Assembly: GCA_963728365.1 (NCBI GenBank)
Contig: CAVSJI010000001.1
Location: forward strand, 62,001 to 126,000
DNA from: VRUE01 sp963728365
Lineage (GTDB): Bacteria > Actinomycetota > Thermoleophilia > Solirubrobacterales > 70-9
Length of the DNA: 64,000 bases
Direction: 5' to 3'
This document shows positions 43,853 through 51,729 of this stretch, in pieces. The translations under genes were made by a program, and so were the position numbers. How positions within the stretch are numbered: position 1 is the stretch's first letter; the number at the start of each line of letters is the position of its first letter. Under the pieces are notes generated by a model that did not search any database, was not told the DNA's origin, and was given only the letters and a program-made list of their open reading frames with translations.

Positions 43853-45088
43853 GTGGGCGCCGAGCGCGAAGTCGAGTTCCTGCTCGTCGGCGGCGGCATG
43901 GCGGCCGCCCACTGCGCCGCCGAGCTGCGCCGCCGCGGCGCCGAAGGGCCGCTGATGCTGGTCGGCCGCGAGCCCGAGCCGCCCTACGAACGCCCGCCGG
44001 TCTCCAAGGAGTACCTGCGCGGCGAGGTGGGGCGCGAGGAGGCCTACGTGCAGGAGCCCGCCTGGTATGAGGAGAAAAACGTCGAGCTGCGCACCGGCGC
44101 CAACGTGATGTCGCTCGACCCCGGCGCGCGTCGGGCGAAGCTGCAGGGTGGGGAGGAGGTGCTCTTCGACAAGGCGCTGATCGCCACCGGTGCGATGGTC
44201 AACATCCTGCGGATCGAGGGCGCCGAGAACGAGGGCATCCACTACCTGCGCGCCTTCGGCAACGCCGACGCGATCCGCGCCGACGCCGCCAACGCCCGTC
44301 ACGTCGTGCTGGTCGGCGGCAGCTACATCGCCGCCGAGGTGGCGGCCTCGCTGACCGCCCGCGGCACCCGCTGCACGATGGTGATGCTCGAGGACGTCGC
44401 GCTCTCGCGCGGCTTCGGCGAGGCGGCCGGGAGCTGGTTCCAGGAGCGCCTCGAAGAGCACGGCGTCAGCGTGCGCGGCGGCGAGCAGGTCGAGGCCTTC
44501 GAGGGCGACGGCCGGGTGCGCGCCGTGCTCACCAAGAGCGGCGAGGCGATCGAGTGCGACACGGTCGTCGTCGGCGCCGGCGTCCGCCCGGACACGATGC
44601 TCGCCGAGCGCGCCGGCCTCGAGGTCGACGACGGCATCGTCTGCGACTCCCGGCTGATGACCAGCGCCGAGGGCATCTATGCCGCCGGCGACTGCTGCTC
44701 CTACGAGAGCGTCGTCCACGGCCGCCGCCTGCGGGTCGAGCACTGGGACGTGGCGATGCAGCAGGGCATGCACGCCGCGGGCGCGATGCTCGGCGACCAG
44801 CGCGACTACGAAGTCGTCCCCTACTTCTTCAGCGACCTCGCCGACTGGGCCGGCCTCGAGTACGTCGGCCCGGCGTCGGAGTGGGACGAGGAGATCTGGC
44901 GCGGCGACCGCGCCGCCGGCGAGTTCTCCGTCTGGTACCTGAAGAACGACCGCGTGGCGGGCGCCCTCAGCGTCGAACGCCCCGAAGACCTGGCCGAGGC
45001 CCGCCGCCTACTGGCCGCAGGCACCGACCTCTCCCAGCTCAAGTCCCGCCTCGGCGACCCCAGCTTCGAGCTGGCGTCGATCAGTTGA
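43853..45088 (+). CDS. FAD/NAD(P)-dependent oxidoreductase (ferredoxin-reductase-like)
   Basis: 411 residues from GTG, 5 bases after the TrkA stop. FAD-binding VGGGMAAAHCAAELRRRG near the N-terminus, then PPYERPPVSKEYL, the ATG-type motif ALIATGA, a second nucleotide-binding motif VVLVGGSYIAAEVAASL, and the FAD-contacting GIYAAGDCC. These fit the rubredoxin/ferredoxin-NAD reductase or AIF-like class. The C-terminal reductase dimerisation domain follows (FSDLADWAGLEYVG, WYLKNDRVAGAL). The electron acceptor is unknown. The tight spacing suggests one operon with the two TrkA genes, which could link potassium gating to redox state. Confidence 0.86.
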   Translation: MGAEREVEFLLVGGGMAAAHCAAELRRRGAEGPLMLVGREPEPPYERPPVSKEYLRGEVGREEAYVQEPAWYEEKNVELRTGANVMSLDPGARRAKLQGGEEVLFDKALIATGAMVNILRIEGAENEGIHYLRAFGNADAIRADAANARHVVLVGGSYIAAEVAASLTARGTRCTMVMLEDVALSRGFGEAAGSWFQERLEEHGVSVRGGEQVEAFEGDGRVRAVLTKSGEAIECDTVVVGAGVRPDTMLAERAGLEVDDGIVCDSRLMTSAEGIYAAGDCCSYESVVHGRRLRVEHWDVAMQQGMHAAGAMLGDQRDYEVVPYFFSDLADWAGLEYVGPASEWDEEIWRGDRAAGEFSVWYLKNDRVAGALSVERPEDLAEARRLLAAGTDLSQLKSRLGDPSFELASIS

Positions 45089-45089
45089 A

Positions 45090-45160
45090 CTGCGGGGCAG
45101 GGACTCGAACCCCGATTTCACGGACCAGAACCGCGCGAATTGCCATTATTCGACCCCGCA
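45090..45160 (-). tRNA. tRNA-Gln (CTG anticodon)
   Basis: The minus strand folds as a cloverleaf. Acceptor TGCGGGG/CCCCGCA (45160-45154 with 45097-45091), D-stem GAAT/ATTC, and anticodon stem CGCGG/CCGTG around the loop TTCTGGT, giving CTG. The T-arm is CGGGG TTCGAGT CCCTG and the discriminator base is G. CCA is not encoded. Confidence 0.9.
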
Positions 45161-45245
45161 AGATTACTCAGTGATCTTTGGTCCATCTGAGGACCGATCA
45201 CGCAGACAAAAGACGTCCGACCACAGTGCGAACATTCGTTCGTCC

Positions 45246-45977
45246 ATGGCAGACGTCGATTGGCAGCAGATCCGAGATTACTACCTCGCGGGGCACGGCC
45301 GCGAGGAGTGCCAGCGTGCATTTGGCTTTTCGGACTGGGACTGGCACGCCGCGGTCGGCCGGGGGGACATCGCTCCGCGTGCCAAAGGCGCTGCGCCTCG
45401 ATCCGCTGAGCGCCGCGAGGTCATCTGCCGCTTGCGCGAGCAGGGCCTGAGCTACAAAGCGATCAGCCGACAGCTCGGCGTTGCCAAGGCGACCGTTGCG
45501 TACCATTCGCGCCGTCTGGGTGTTCCCGCCGATGACCGCTGCGCCCGGCGGTACAACTGGAGCGAGGTGCAGGCGGCTATCGACGAAGGATTGTCGATGC
45601 GTGAATGCTGCGAGCGTTTCGGTTTTGCGCGAGCGACCTGGAGCAAGGCGGTTAAGCGCGGCGCTATCGTTCCCCGCGAGTGGGTCACGCCGATCGAGGA
45701 CATCCTCGTCGCTGGTTGTAGGCGTGGTCGTTCCCACGTGAAGGCGCGGCTCATCGGTGCGGGGCTCAAGGAGAACCGCTGTGAGGTCTGCGGGATCACC
45801 GAGTGGCGGGGAAGGCCGCTGACCATGGAGCTCCATCACGTCAACGGCGACGGGGAAGACAACCGCTTGGAGAACCTGCAGCTGCTCTGCGGCAACTGCC
45901 ACGCCCAGACCGACAACTGGGGCGGGCGGGGCCAGCGGCGCCTGCGACGCGAGGCGCGGCGGCGGCAGGGGTGTTGA
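45246..45977 (+). CDS. HNH endonuclease with repeated HTH-like N-terminal modules
   Basis: 243 residues. The C-terminal HNH/zinc nuclease has C179xxC182, MELHHVNGDGEDNRLENLQ with H197/H198, and C215xxC218, ending CHAQTDNWGGRG. Upstream, one HTH (EQGLSYKAISRQLGVAKATV, 66-85) is flanked by two copies of a ~40-residue module. One is at 5-45 (ECQRAFGFSDWDWHAAVGRG), the other at 104-144 (ECCERFGFARATWSKAVKRG), both ending I.PR. The modules probably bind DNA. The ATG at 45246 was preferred over an earlier frame start because the module begins there. It is divergent from, and 85 bases beyond, tRNA-Gln, a common landing site for mobile elements, but no integrase or att repeat was seen. It could be a homing or defence nuclease. 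Confidence 0.8.
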   Translation: MADVDWQQIRDYYLAGHGREECQRAFGFSDWDWHAAVGRGDIAPRAKGAAPRSAERREVICRLREQGLSYKAISRQLGVAKATVAYHSRRLGVPADDRCARRYNWSEVQAAIDEGLSMRECCERFGFARATWSKAVKRGAIVPREWVTPIEDILVAGCRRGRSHVKARLIGAGLKENRCEVCGITEWRGRPLTMELHHVNGDGEDNRLENLQLLCGNCHAQTDNWGGRGQRRLRREARRRQGC

Positions 45978-46011
45978 GCCATCCAGCCGCTTTGCTAGCT
46001 TCGGGCCGGTC

Positions 46012-46728
46012 GTGAGGCGTCGTCTGCCCCTTATCGCCGTTGTTCCGCTGGCCGCGCTGGCGATTGCCGGCTGCGGTGGGGGAGGGAGCGACGAATCGAC
46101 GGAATCGAGCGCTGCGGTCGCGACCACGACCGCCTTGACCAAGGCCGAGCTGCTCGAACAGGGCGACGCGATCTGCGCTGAGGTGAACGCGGCGGCCGGG
46201 TCCGACGAAACGAGCGTTGGCGAAGGCAGTCCGGCGGCGACCCTGGCCGGCCTCTACGGCGGCATGGTCAGCAGCCTCAACAATCTCGGCACGCCGCAGG
46301 AAAGCGCCGGCTACGCCGAATTCTCCAGCGCCGCCGAAGAGCTGGCCAAAGCCGAGGACGAAGTGAAGCTGGCGGCCGAACGCGGAGACGCGGCCGCCCT
46401 CGAAGCGGCCGAATCGAGCGCCTCCACGGCGCTCTCCGAATTCCAGGAAGCGGCCAGCGAATACGGCTTCGAAGACTGCTCCGAAGGCCCCAGTGCCCCG
46501 ACGCCCAGCGGCGCGGCCGGTGCTGAAGCCGGCGAAGCGGAAGCCGAAGGCGGTCTCGAACCCGAAGCGGTCGAACCAGAAGCCGTCGAACCCGAAGCCG
46601 AAGCGACCCCGGCGCCCGAAGCGGCCCCCGAAGGCGGCGGCGCAGGGGTCGAAGGCGGCGGCACGGGTGGCGGAACCGGCGGTGGCGGCGAATCGGGCGG
46701 CGCCTCCGGCGGCATCGGCCCCGGCTGA
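46012..46728 (+). CDS. Glu/Ala/Gly-rich lipoprotein
   Basis: 238 residues from GTG; tagctt lies 10 bases upstream, so a very short leader is likely. The signal peptide ends in a canonical lipobox LAIAGC (Cys ~21) followed by GGGGSDES. A helical middle domain (~45-160, ALTKAELLEQGDAICAEVNA, EFSSAAEELAKAEDEVKLAA) resembles small actinobacterial lipoproteins of unknown role. The last ~75 residues are low-complexity Glu-Pro-Ala then Gly repeats. Most Glu codons are GAA, as in the secreted families at 3-31 kb. Function unknown. Confidence 0.78.
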   Translation: MRRRLPLIAVVPLAALAIAGCGGGGSDESTESSAAVATTTALTKAELLEQGDAICAEVNAAAGSDETSVGEGSPAATLAGLYGGMVSSLNNLGTPQESAGYAEFSSAAEELAKAEDEVKLAAERGDAAALEAAESSASTALSEFQEAASEYGFEDCSEGPSAPTPSGAAGAEAGEAEAEGGLEPEAVEPEAVEPEAEATPAPEAAPEGGGAGVEGGGTGGGTGGGGESGGASGGIGPG

Positions 46729-46775
46729 GCACGCCTGCGCCCTTTTCCGTCTATATCGCGACTAGCGGAGCAAGC

Positions 46776-48575
46776 CTAGGCCGCTGAGGAGCCCTGCCAG
46801 GCGCCGTAGAGGCGCGAGTAGGGGCCGGCGGCCTCGATCAGCTCCTCGTGCGTTCCGGTCTCGGCGATTCGGCCGCCGTCGAGGACGACGATCTTGCCGG
46901 CGCGGCGGATGGTCGAGAGGCGGTGGGCGATGACGATCGCCGTGCGGCCGGCGAGCAGGCGCTCGAGGCCCTTCTCGATGATCCGCTCGGTGCGCACGTC
47001 TACGTTCGAGGTCGCCTCGTCGAGGATCAGGATTCGCGGCTCGGCCAGCAGCGCCCGGGCGAAGGCGACCAGCTGGCGCTGGCCGGCTGAGAGCTGCACC
47101 CCGCGCTCGCCCACCTGCGTCTCGATCCCCTCCGGCAGCCCGGCGATGAACTCGGTCGCGCCGACCGCCGCCGCCGCGGCTTCGATCTCCTCCAGCGTCG
47201 CCTCCGGCCGCCCGAAGGCGACGTTCTCGCGGACGGTGCCCGAGAAGAGGAACCCCTCCTGCGGCACGATGCCCAGCTGGCGCCGCAGCGCCTGCTGTCG
47301 CACCCCCCGCAGGTCGTGCCCGTCGACCAGCACCCGCCCTCGCTGCGGGTCATAGAAACGCGCCACCAGCTTCGCGAACGTCGACTTCCCCGCCCCCGTC
47401 GCCCCCACCAGCGCCAGCGTCTGACCGGGCGCCACATGCAGGTCCACGCCACGCAGCGCCCACTCCCCAGCGCCCCCAGCGTCGTGCGGTCGCACTTCTC
47501 GCCGCATAGCGGCCGGAACTGCGACCGCATCGGGTTTGTCGGCGTAGGAGAACCAGACGCCCTGCAGCTCGATCTCGCCGCGCAGGGTCCCCGGGTCGGT
47601 CGCGTCGGGCGCGTCGACCATGTCGGGCGGCGTTTGGAGCAGCTCGAGGATCTTGTCGAGCGCCGCCATGCCCTGCTGGTAGGTCGTGTACAGCTGGGAG
47701 AGCTGCTGGATCGGTTCGAAGAAGACCTGCAGGTAGCCGACGAAGGCGACGATCACGCCGACCTTCAGCGCCCCGTCGATCGCCTGCGTGCCGCCGTAGA
47801 GCAGGATCGCCGCGGTACCCACGGCAGACATCAGTTCGACCGCCGGGAAGTAGGAGGCGTTGAGGTAGACCGTGCGCAGGTTGGCCACGCGGTTGGCCTC
47901 GTTGAGCGCCGTCATCTCGCTCGCGTGGCGCGGCTCCTGCCCGAAGCTGCGCACAACCCGCACGCCGCTCAGCGTCTCCTGCAGGTAGGCGGTCACCGCC
48001 GCGATCCGCTCGCGCGTCGCCCGGTAGGCCCCGTGGGATACGACCCGGAAGACGAAGCTGGCGATCGCCAGCAGCGGGAAGGTGACGAACGTGACCAGGG
48101 CCAGCTTCCAGTCGAGCGCCAGGAGGATCACGACGACGCCGACCAGGGTCAGCGTGCTGGAGAACATCGTCACCACCCCGGTGCTGAGCAGCTGGTTGAG
48201 CGCCTCGACGTCGTTGGTCATGCGGCTGATCAGCACGCCCGGGCTGCGCCGCGTGAAGAAGCCGATCGACATTCCCTGCAGGTGGACGTAGACCCGTTCG
48301 CGCAGGTCCTGCAGCGCCCGCGTCCCGACCCAGCCGACCAGGTAGGTCTGCAGATAGGAGGCGCCGGCGTAGATCGCCGCCACGGCGAGGAAGGCGACGA
48401 CGATCCAGTCGAGGGCCGAGGCGTCCCCGGTGATGATCCCCGAGTCGATCGCCTTGCCCGCCAGGTAGGGAGGCGCCAGCCCGGCCCCGGTGGCGGCGAG
48501 CATCGCCACCAGCATCAACGCCACCCGCCCCCGATACGGCCCCAGCAACCCGGCAACAAAGCGAATCCGCCTCAT
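46776..48575 (-). CDS. ABC exporter subunit (permease-ATPase), canonical Walker B
   Basis: 599 residues: six-helix ABC exporter domain, then an ATPase with Walker A GATGAGKST (about 389-397), signature LSAGQRQL (~494) and Walker B ILILDEATS (~514), H-loop IAHRLSTI. The signature has Ala for the first Gly (LSAGQ). Its partner at 48631 has a normal LSGGQ but Asp instead of the catalytic Glu. Together this is the asymmetry of heterodimeric exporters (TM287/288, BmrCD type). An unusual insertion just before the first ATPase strand (VPAAMRREVRPHD) is encoded by a palindromic repeat. Its ribosome site lies in a hairpin (48582-48628). Substrate unknown; such pairs often export drugs or lipids. Confidence 0.88.
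   Translation of the reverse strand: MRRIRFVAGLLGPYRGRVALMLVAMLAATGAGLAPPYLAGKAIDSGIITGDASALDWIVVAFLAVAAIYAGASYLQTYLVGWVGTRALQDLRERVYVHLQGMSIGFFTRRSPGVLISRMTNDVEALNQLLSTGVVTMFSSTLTLVGVVVILLALDWKLALVTFVTFPLLAIASFVFRVVSHGAYRATRERIAAVTAYLQETLSGVRVVRSFGQEPRHASEMTALNEANRVANLRTVYLNASYFPAVELMSAVGTAAILLYGGTQAIDGALKVGVIVAFVGYLQVFFEPIQQLSQLYTTYQQGMAALDKILELLQTPPDMVDAPDATDPGTLRGEIELQGVWFSYADKPDAVAVPAAMRREVRPHDAGGAGEWALRGVDLHVAPGQTLALVGATGAGKSTFAKLVARFYDPQRGRVLVDGHDLRGVRQQALRRQLGIVPQEGFLFSGTVRENVAFGRPEATLEEIEAAAAAVGATEFIAGLPEGIETQVGERGVQLSAGQRQLVAFARALLAEPRILILDEATSNVDVRTERIIEKGLERLLAGRTAIVIAHRLSTIRRAGKIVVLDGGRIAETGTHEELIEAAGPYSRLYGAWQGSSAA
47485..47529. repeat. 45-bp palindromic repeat element inside the ABC gene
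   Basis: Begins tgcggtcgca and ends tgcgaccgca (9-bp perfect ends). It is related, in inverted orientation, to 50494-50538, with about 39 of 45 bases the same. Here it lies in frame in the exporter gene and adds about 15 residues between the permease and ATPase domains. Confidence 0.7.
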
Positions 48576-48581
48576 CGCAGC

Positions 48582-48628
48582 TTCCGGTGCGCTTTATCCA
48601 CGTATGCGAGGGCAAAGGCGCACCGGAA
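48582..48628 (-). promoter_or_regulatory. intercistronic hairpin that covers a ribosome site
   Basis: ttccggtgcgc (48582-48592) is the exact complement of 48618-48628. On the minus-strand transcript the second arm carries ggaag, the ribosome site for the ATG at 48575. When folded, the hairpin would reduce translation of the downstream ABC half relative to the upstream half. Confidence 0.55.
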
Positions 48629-48630
48629 CG

Positions 48631-50451
48631 TCATAGGCGCGCCACCTCCTCGCGGCGCTCGAGGTCGCGCTGGAGGAAGACGGAGTCGGCGAGGCCGTGC
48701 TCGGCGATCTCGCGGTAGAAGCCGCAGCCCTCGAGCAGCTCCTCGTGTGTGCCCTGGTCGACGATCCGGCCGCCGTCCATCACCACCACCTGGTCGGCGA
48801 GCGAGACGGTCGAGAGCCGGTGGGCGATGACGAACGTCGTGCGGCCGGCCATCGCCTCGCGCAGCCCCGCCTTGATCGCCGCCTCGGTCGTCGCGTCGAC
48901 CGAGGAGGTGGCGTCGTCGAGGATCAGGATGCGGGGGTCGGCGAGCAGCGCCCGGGCGATCGCGATCCGCTGCCGCTGCCCGCCCGAGAGCGTCAGCCCG
49001 CGCTCGCCGACGACGGCGTCATAGCCCCCGGGCAGGTCGCGGATGAAGCCCTCGGCCTGCGCCCGCTGCGCCGCCGTCTCGACCTCCGCGCGACTCGCCC
49101 CGGGCCGCGCGTAGGCGATGTTCTCGGCGATCGTCGCGCTGAAGAGGAAGCTGTCGTCGGCGACGAAGGCGACCTGCGAGCGCAGCGAGGCGACGTCGAT
49201 CCCCCGCACGTCGGCGCCGTCGACCAGCACCGCCCCCTCGCTCGGGTCATACAGCCGCGCGACCAGCGCCACCAGGCTCGTCTTCCCCGAGCCCGAGGGC
49301 CCGACCAGCGCCACGGTGCTCCCCGCCTCGACCTCGAGGTCGACCCCCGCCAGCGCCGCATCCGACCTCGACCCACTCAGAGGCGGGTCAATCTCCGATA
49401 CGCGCCCGTCGCCCGCGGCGTCGTAGCGCAGCGTCACCCCGCGCAGCTCGACCCGCCCGCCGCCGACCGGCAGCGCCGGCGCCCCCGGCGGGCTCTCGAT
49501 CCGCGGCTCGCGGTCGAGCACTTCGAAGAGCCGGTTGCCGGAGGCGATCGCCCGCTGCGCCATGCCCATCGCCATGCCCAGCACCCGCATCGGCGAGGCC
49601 AGCATCACTACGTAGGTGTAGAAGGCGGTGAAGCTGCCGAGGCTGAGCGAGCCGTCGATCACCTGCCGCCCGCCGACGAGCAGGACCAGCGCCACGCCCA
49701 CCTGCGGCAGCAGGCCGATCAGCGGCGAGAAGGTCGCCTGCAGTCGGGTGGAGTACACGCTCTGGTCGAAGACCCGGTCAACGGCGCGCCGGAAGCGGCG
49801 CAGCTGGTGCTCCTCGCGGGCAAAGGCCTTGACGATGCGCACCCCGGAGATGCTCTCCTCGGCCTCCGCGGTGAGCTCGGCGATCCGCTGCTGGACCTCC
49901 TGCACGGCCGGCCGCGAGACCCGGTTGTAGCGCGAGGCGGTGTAGATGACGAAGGGCGCCGGGATCAGCGCGATCAGCGCCAGCAGCGGGTTGATGACCA
50001 CCATCACCACGCAGGCGAGGGCGATCGTCAGCAGGTTCTGGGTGATGAAGATCAGGCCGTAGCCGAGGAAGAAGCGGATCGATTGCAGGTCGACCGTCGC
50101 CCGCGACATCAGCTGCCCGGTCTGCTGGGAGTCGAAGAAGCCAAGCTCGAGCCGCTGCAGGTGGCCGTAGAAGCGCTCGCGCAGGTCGAATTCGACCGCC
50201 AGCGAGACCTTGCCGGCGACGACCCGCCGCACCACCGTCAGCCCCAGCCGCAGCACGCCCGCCCCGACGATCGCCAGCGCCAGCGGCAGCAGGTCCGGCT
50301 TGCTTTCGCTCTCGATCGCGTTGATCGCCCGGCCGATCACCCAGGGGATCAGGACGGTCATTCCCATCGCCGCCCAGGCGAAGACCAACGACCCCCAGAG
50401 CTGGGGGCGATATGGCCGCAGGAAGCCCAGCAGACGCCGGTAGGTCCGCAT
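48631..50451 (-). CDS. ABC exporter subunit (permease-ATPase), degenerate catalytic Glu
   Basis: 606 residues. Six hydrophobic helices, then Walker A GPSGSGKTS (~383), signature LSGGQRQR (~488), and Walker B ILILDDATSS (~510), in which Asp replaces the catalytic Glu. H-loop IAHRLSTV. It also has an extra segment just before the ATPase domain (RVSEIDPPLSGSRSD) at the same place as the insertion in its partner. It is first in the operon (50451 then 48575 on the minus strand). The ATG is 8 bases after a TATAGT box, so transcription is probably leaderless. Confidence 0.88.
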   Translation of the reverse strand: MRTYRRLLGFLRPYRPQLWGSLVFAWAAMGMTVLIPWVIGRAINAIESESKPDLLPLALAIVGAGVLRLGLTVVRRVVAGKVSLAVEFDLRERFYGHLQRLELGFFDSQQTGQLMSRATVDLQSIRFFLGYGLIFITQNLLTIALACVVMVVINPLLALIALIPAPFVIYTASRYNRVSRPAVQEVQQRIAELTAEAEESISGVRIVKAFAREEHQLRRFRRAVDRVFDQSVYSTRLQATFSPLIGLLPQVGVALVLLVGGRQVIDGSLSLGSFTAFYTYVVMLASPMRVLGMAMGMAQRAIASGNRLFEVLDREPRIESPPGAPALPVGGGRVELRGVTLRYDAAGDGRVSEIDPPLSGSRSDAALAGVDLEVEAGSTVALVGPSGSGKTSLVALVARLYDPSEGAVLVDGADVRGIDVASLRSQVAFVADDSFLFSATIAENIAYARPGASRAEVETAAQRAQAEGFIRDLPGGYDAVVGERGLTLSGGQRQRIAIARALLADPRILILDDATSSVDATTEAAIKAGLREAMAGRTTFVIAHRLSTVSLADQVVVMDGGRIVDQGTHEELLEGCGFYREIAEHGLADSVFLQRDLERREEVARL

Positions 50452-50459
50452 CCGGACTC

Positions 50460-50465
50460 ACTATA
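50460..50465 (-). promoter_or_regulatory. extended -10 box (TG-TATAGT) for the ABC operon
   Basis: Minus strand reads ttTGTATAGT, then 8 bases to the ATG at 50451. No good -35 is visible, as expected for an extended -10. Confidence 0.55.
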
Positions 50466-50493
50466 CAAAGTGAAGTAATGGCCCCCCCGCGGT

Positions 50494-50538
50494 TGCGGTC
50501 GCACTTTCAGCCGCTATGCGGGGAGAAATACGACCGCA
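50494..50538. repeat. 45-bp palindromic repeat element, intergenic copy
   Basis: tgcggtcgca...gaccgca, related to 47485-47529 as its reverse complement. It lies between the exported-protein gene (50554) and the ABC promoter, so it could also act as a terminator for 50554. Confidence 0.7.
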
Positions 50539-50553
50539 AAGGTCGGCAGGGGC

Positions 50554-51189
50554 TCAGCCGAAGGCCGCGGCCTTGGCGCTGGGCACCTTGCCGCCGCTGC
50601 ACTCGGGACCGTGGCCGGGGCGGGGGAGGATCTGGAAGTTGGTCACGGCGTGGGCCGGCGTGGTCGAGCCGTCGTTCCGGGCGAGCGTGATCACCAGCCG
50701 GTAGAAGCCCGGGAAGAGGTCGTGGTAATAGATCTCGGGCCGGGTGGCGGGGGAGTAGCTGCCGGCGGCGCCGATCCGTTCGGCCAGCACGCCGTTGGGC
50801 CCGGAGTACTCGGCGAAGTCGAAGGAGGCGCCGATCAGCCGTTCGTGCCCCAGCGGGCTGTCGATCGCCCGCTGCAGCTTGACCGGATCGACGCAGTCGG
50901 GCACCCGGTTGAGCGAGAAGCGGATGTGCCCCTGGCCCAGCTGCGGTTCGCGGCCGAAGTGCCGCGGCGCCAGTTGGAAGTCGCGCACGCGCACCTTGAC
51001 GACGACCGCGCGACTCGACTGCCGCGCCCCGTTGCGCGGCGAGACGACCGTGACGCTCGGCCCGCCGCCGCCCGCCCGCCCGCCGGCGCGCGCGCTCGCC
51101 TCCTGCTTGCCGCCGCCGAGGACGAGGACGACGGCCGTCACCGCCGCCGCGGCGGCGAGCACGACGAGGATGGCTGAGCTCCTCCGCAT
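50554..51189 (-). CDS. exported or membrane-anchored protein of unknown function
   Basis: 211 residues. One N-terminal hydrophobic segment (SSAILVVLAAAAAVTAVVLV), a Gly-rich linker, then a beta-rich domain: VTVVSPRNGA, VVVKVRVRDFQLAPRHFG, GQGHIRFSLNRVPDC and FPGFYRLVITLARNDGS. It resembles DUF4399-like or Ig-like exported domains with a conserved GHIRF core, but I do not assign it firmly. Divergent from the GtrA gene; the ABC operon is downstream on the same strand beyond the palindromic repeat. Confidence 0.7.
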   Translation of the reverse strand: MRRSSAILVVLAAAAAVTAVVLVLGGGKQEASARAGGRAGGGGPSVTVVSPRNGARQSSRAVVVKVRVRDFQLAPRHFGREPQLGQGHIRFSLNRVPDCVDPVKLQRAIDSPLGHERLIGASFDFAEYSGPNGVLAERIGAAGSYSPATRPEIYYHDLFPGFYRLVITLARNDGSTTPAHAVTNFQILPRPGHGPECSGGKVPSAKAAAFG

Positions 51190-51235
51190 CGCGCCGGAAC
51201 TTTACGCCGGGCCGACCCCGTAGGCTTCCTTGCTC

Positions 51236-51664
51236 GTGAGTCCCGCGGCTGAATTCGCCTACCGCCTGGGCGCCGCCGCCCGGCGCCCGGCGAGCTGGCT
51301 GCAGCTGCTCAAGTTCGGCCTGGTCGGCGGTTCGGGCTACCTCGTCAACCTCGCCGTCTTCGCCCTGCTCAGCGGCTCATTCGGCATCCACCACGCCGCG
51401 GCCGCTGTCGGCGCCTTCGGCGTCGCCGTGAGCAGCAACTTCTTCTGGAACCGGCACTGGACCTTTGCCGCCGGCCACGGCCACGCCGGCTTTCAGGCAG
51501 CCCGCTTCTTCGCGGTCAGCATCGGCGCCCTGGCGATCAACCTCGTCGTGCTCGAAGCCCTGATCTCGGCCGCCAGCCTCGGCGAGCTCAGCGCGCAGGC
51601 GATCGCCGTCGCCGTGGCGATGCCGTTTAACTTCCTCGGCAACAAGCTCTGGACCTTCGCCTGA
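51236..51664 (+). CDS. GtrA-family membrane protein
   Basis: About 142 residues from GTG (a TTG two codons earlier is possible). Four hydrophobic helices with family hallmarks: LKFGLVGGSGYLVNLAVFAL in helix 1, SNFFWNRHWTF after helix 2, and the closing MPFNFLGNKLWTF. GtrA proteins help move lipid-linked sugars across the membrane for glycosylation of cell-wall polymers. No glycosyltransferase is adjacent. A TAGGCT box lies about 10 bases upstream. Confidence 0.88.
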   Translation: MSPAAEFAYRLGAAARRPASWLQLLKFGLVGGSGYLVNLAVFALLSGSFGIHHAAAAVGAFGVAVSSNFFWNRHWTFAAGHGHAGFQAARFFAVSIGALAINLVVLEALISAASLGELSAQAIAVAVAMPFNFLGNKLWTFA

Positions 51665-51713
51665 GCGCCGGCCGGTCATCACCCATTCGGTACGCGCCCG
51701 GTCTTTGACGCGC

Positions 51714-51719
51714 TAAGAT
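51714..51719 (+). promoter_or_regulatory. -10 box (taagat) for the methyltransferase gene
   Basis: taagat lies 10 bases before the ATG at 51730, leaving a leader of at most a few bases. Confidence 0.4.
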
Positions 51720-51729
51720 CCCTTGAGCA

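Noticed and set aside
45090..45977. Integrated island bounded by tRNA-Gln att repeats
   Set aside because: No integrase gene and no second copy of the tRNA 3' end were seen in the window.
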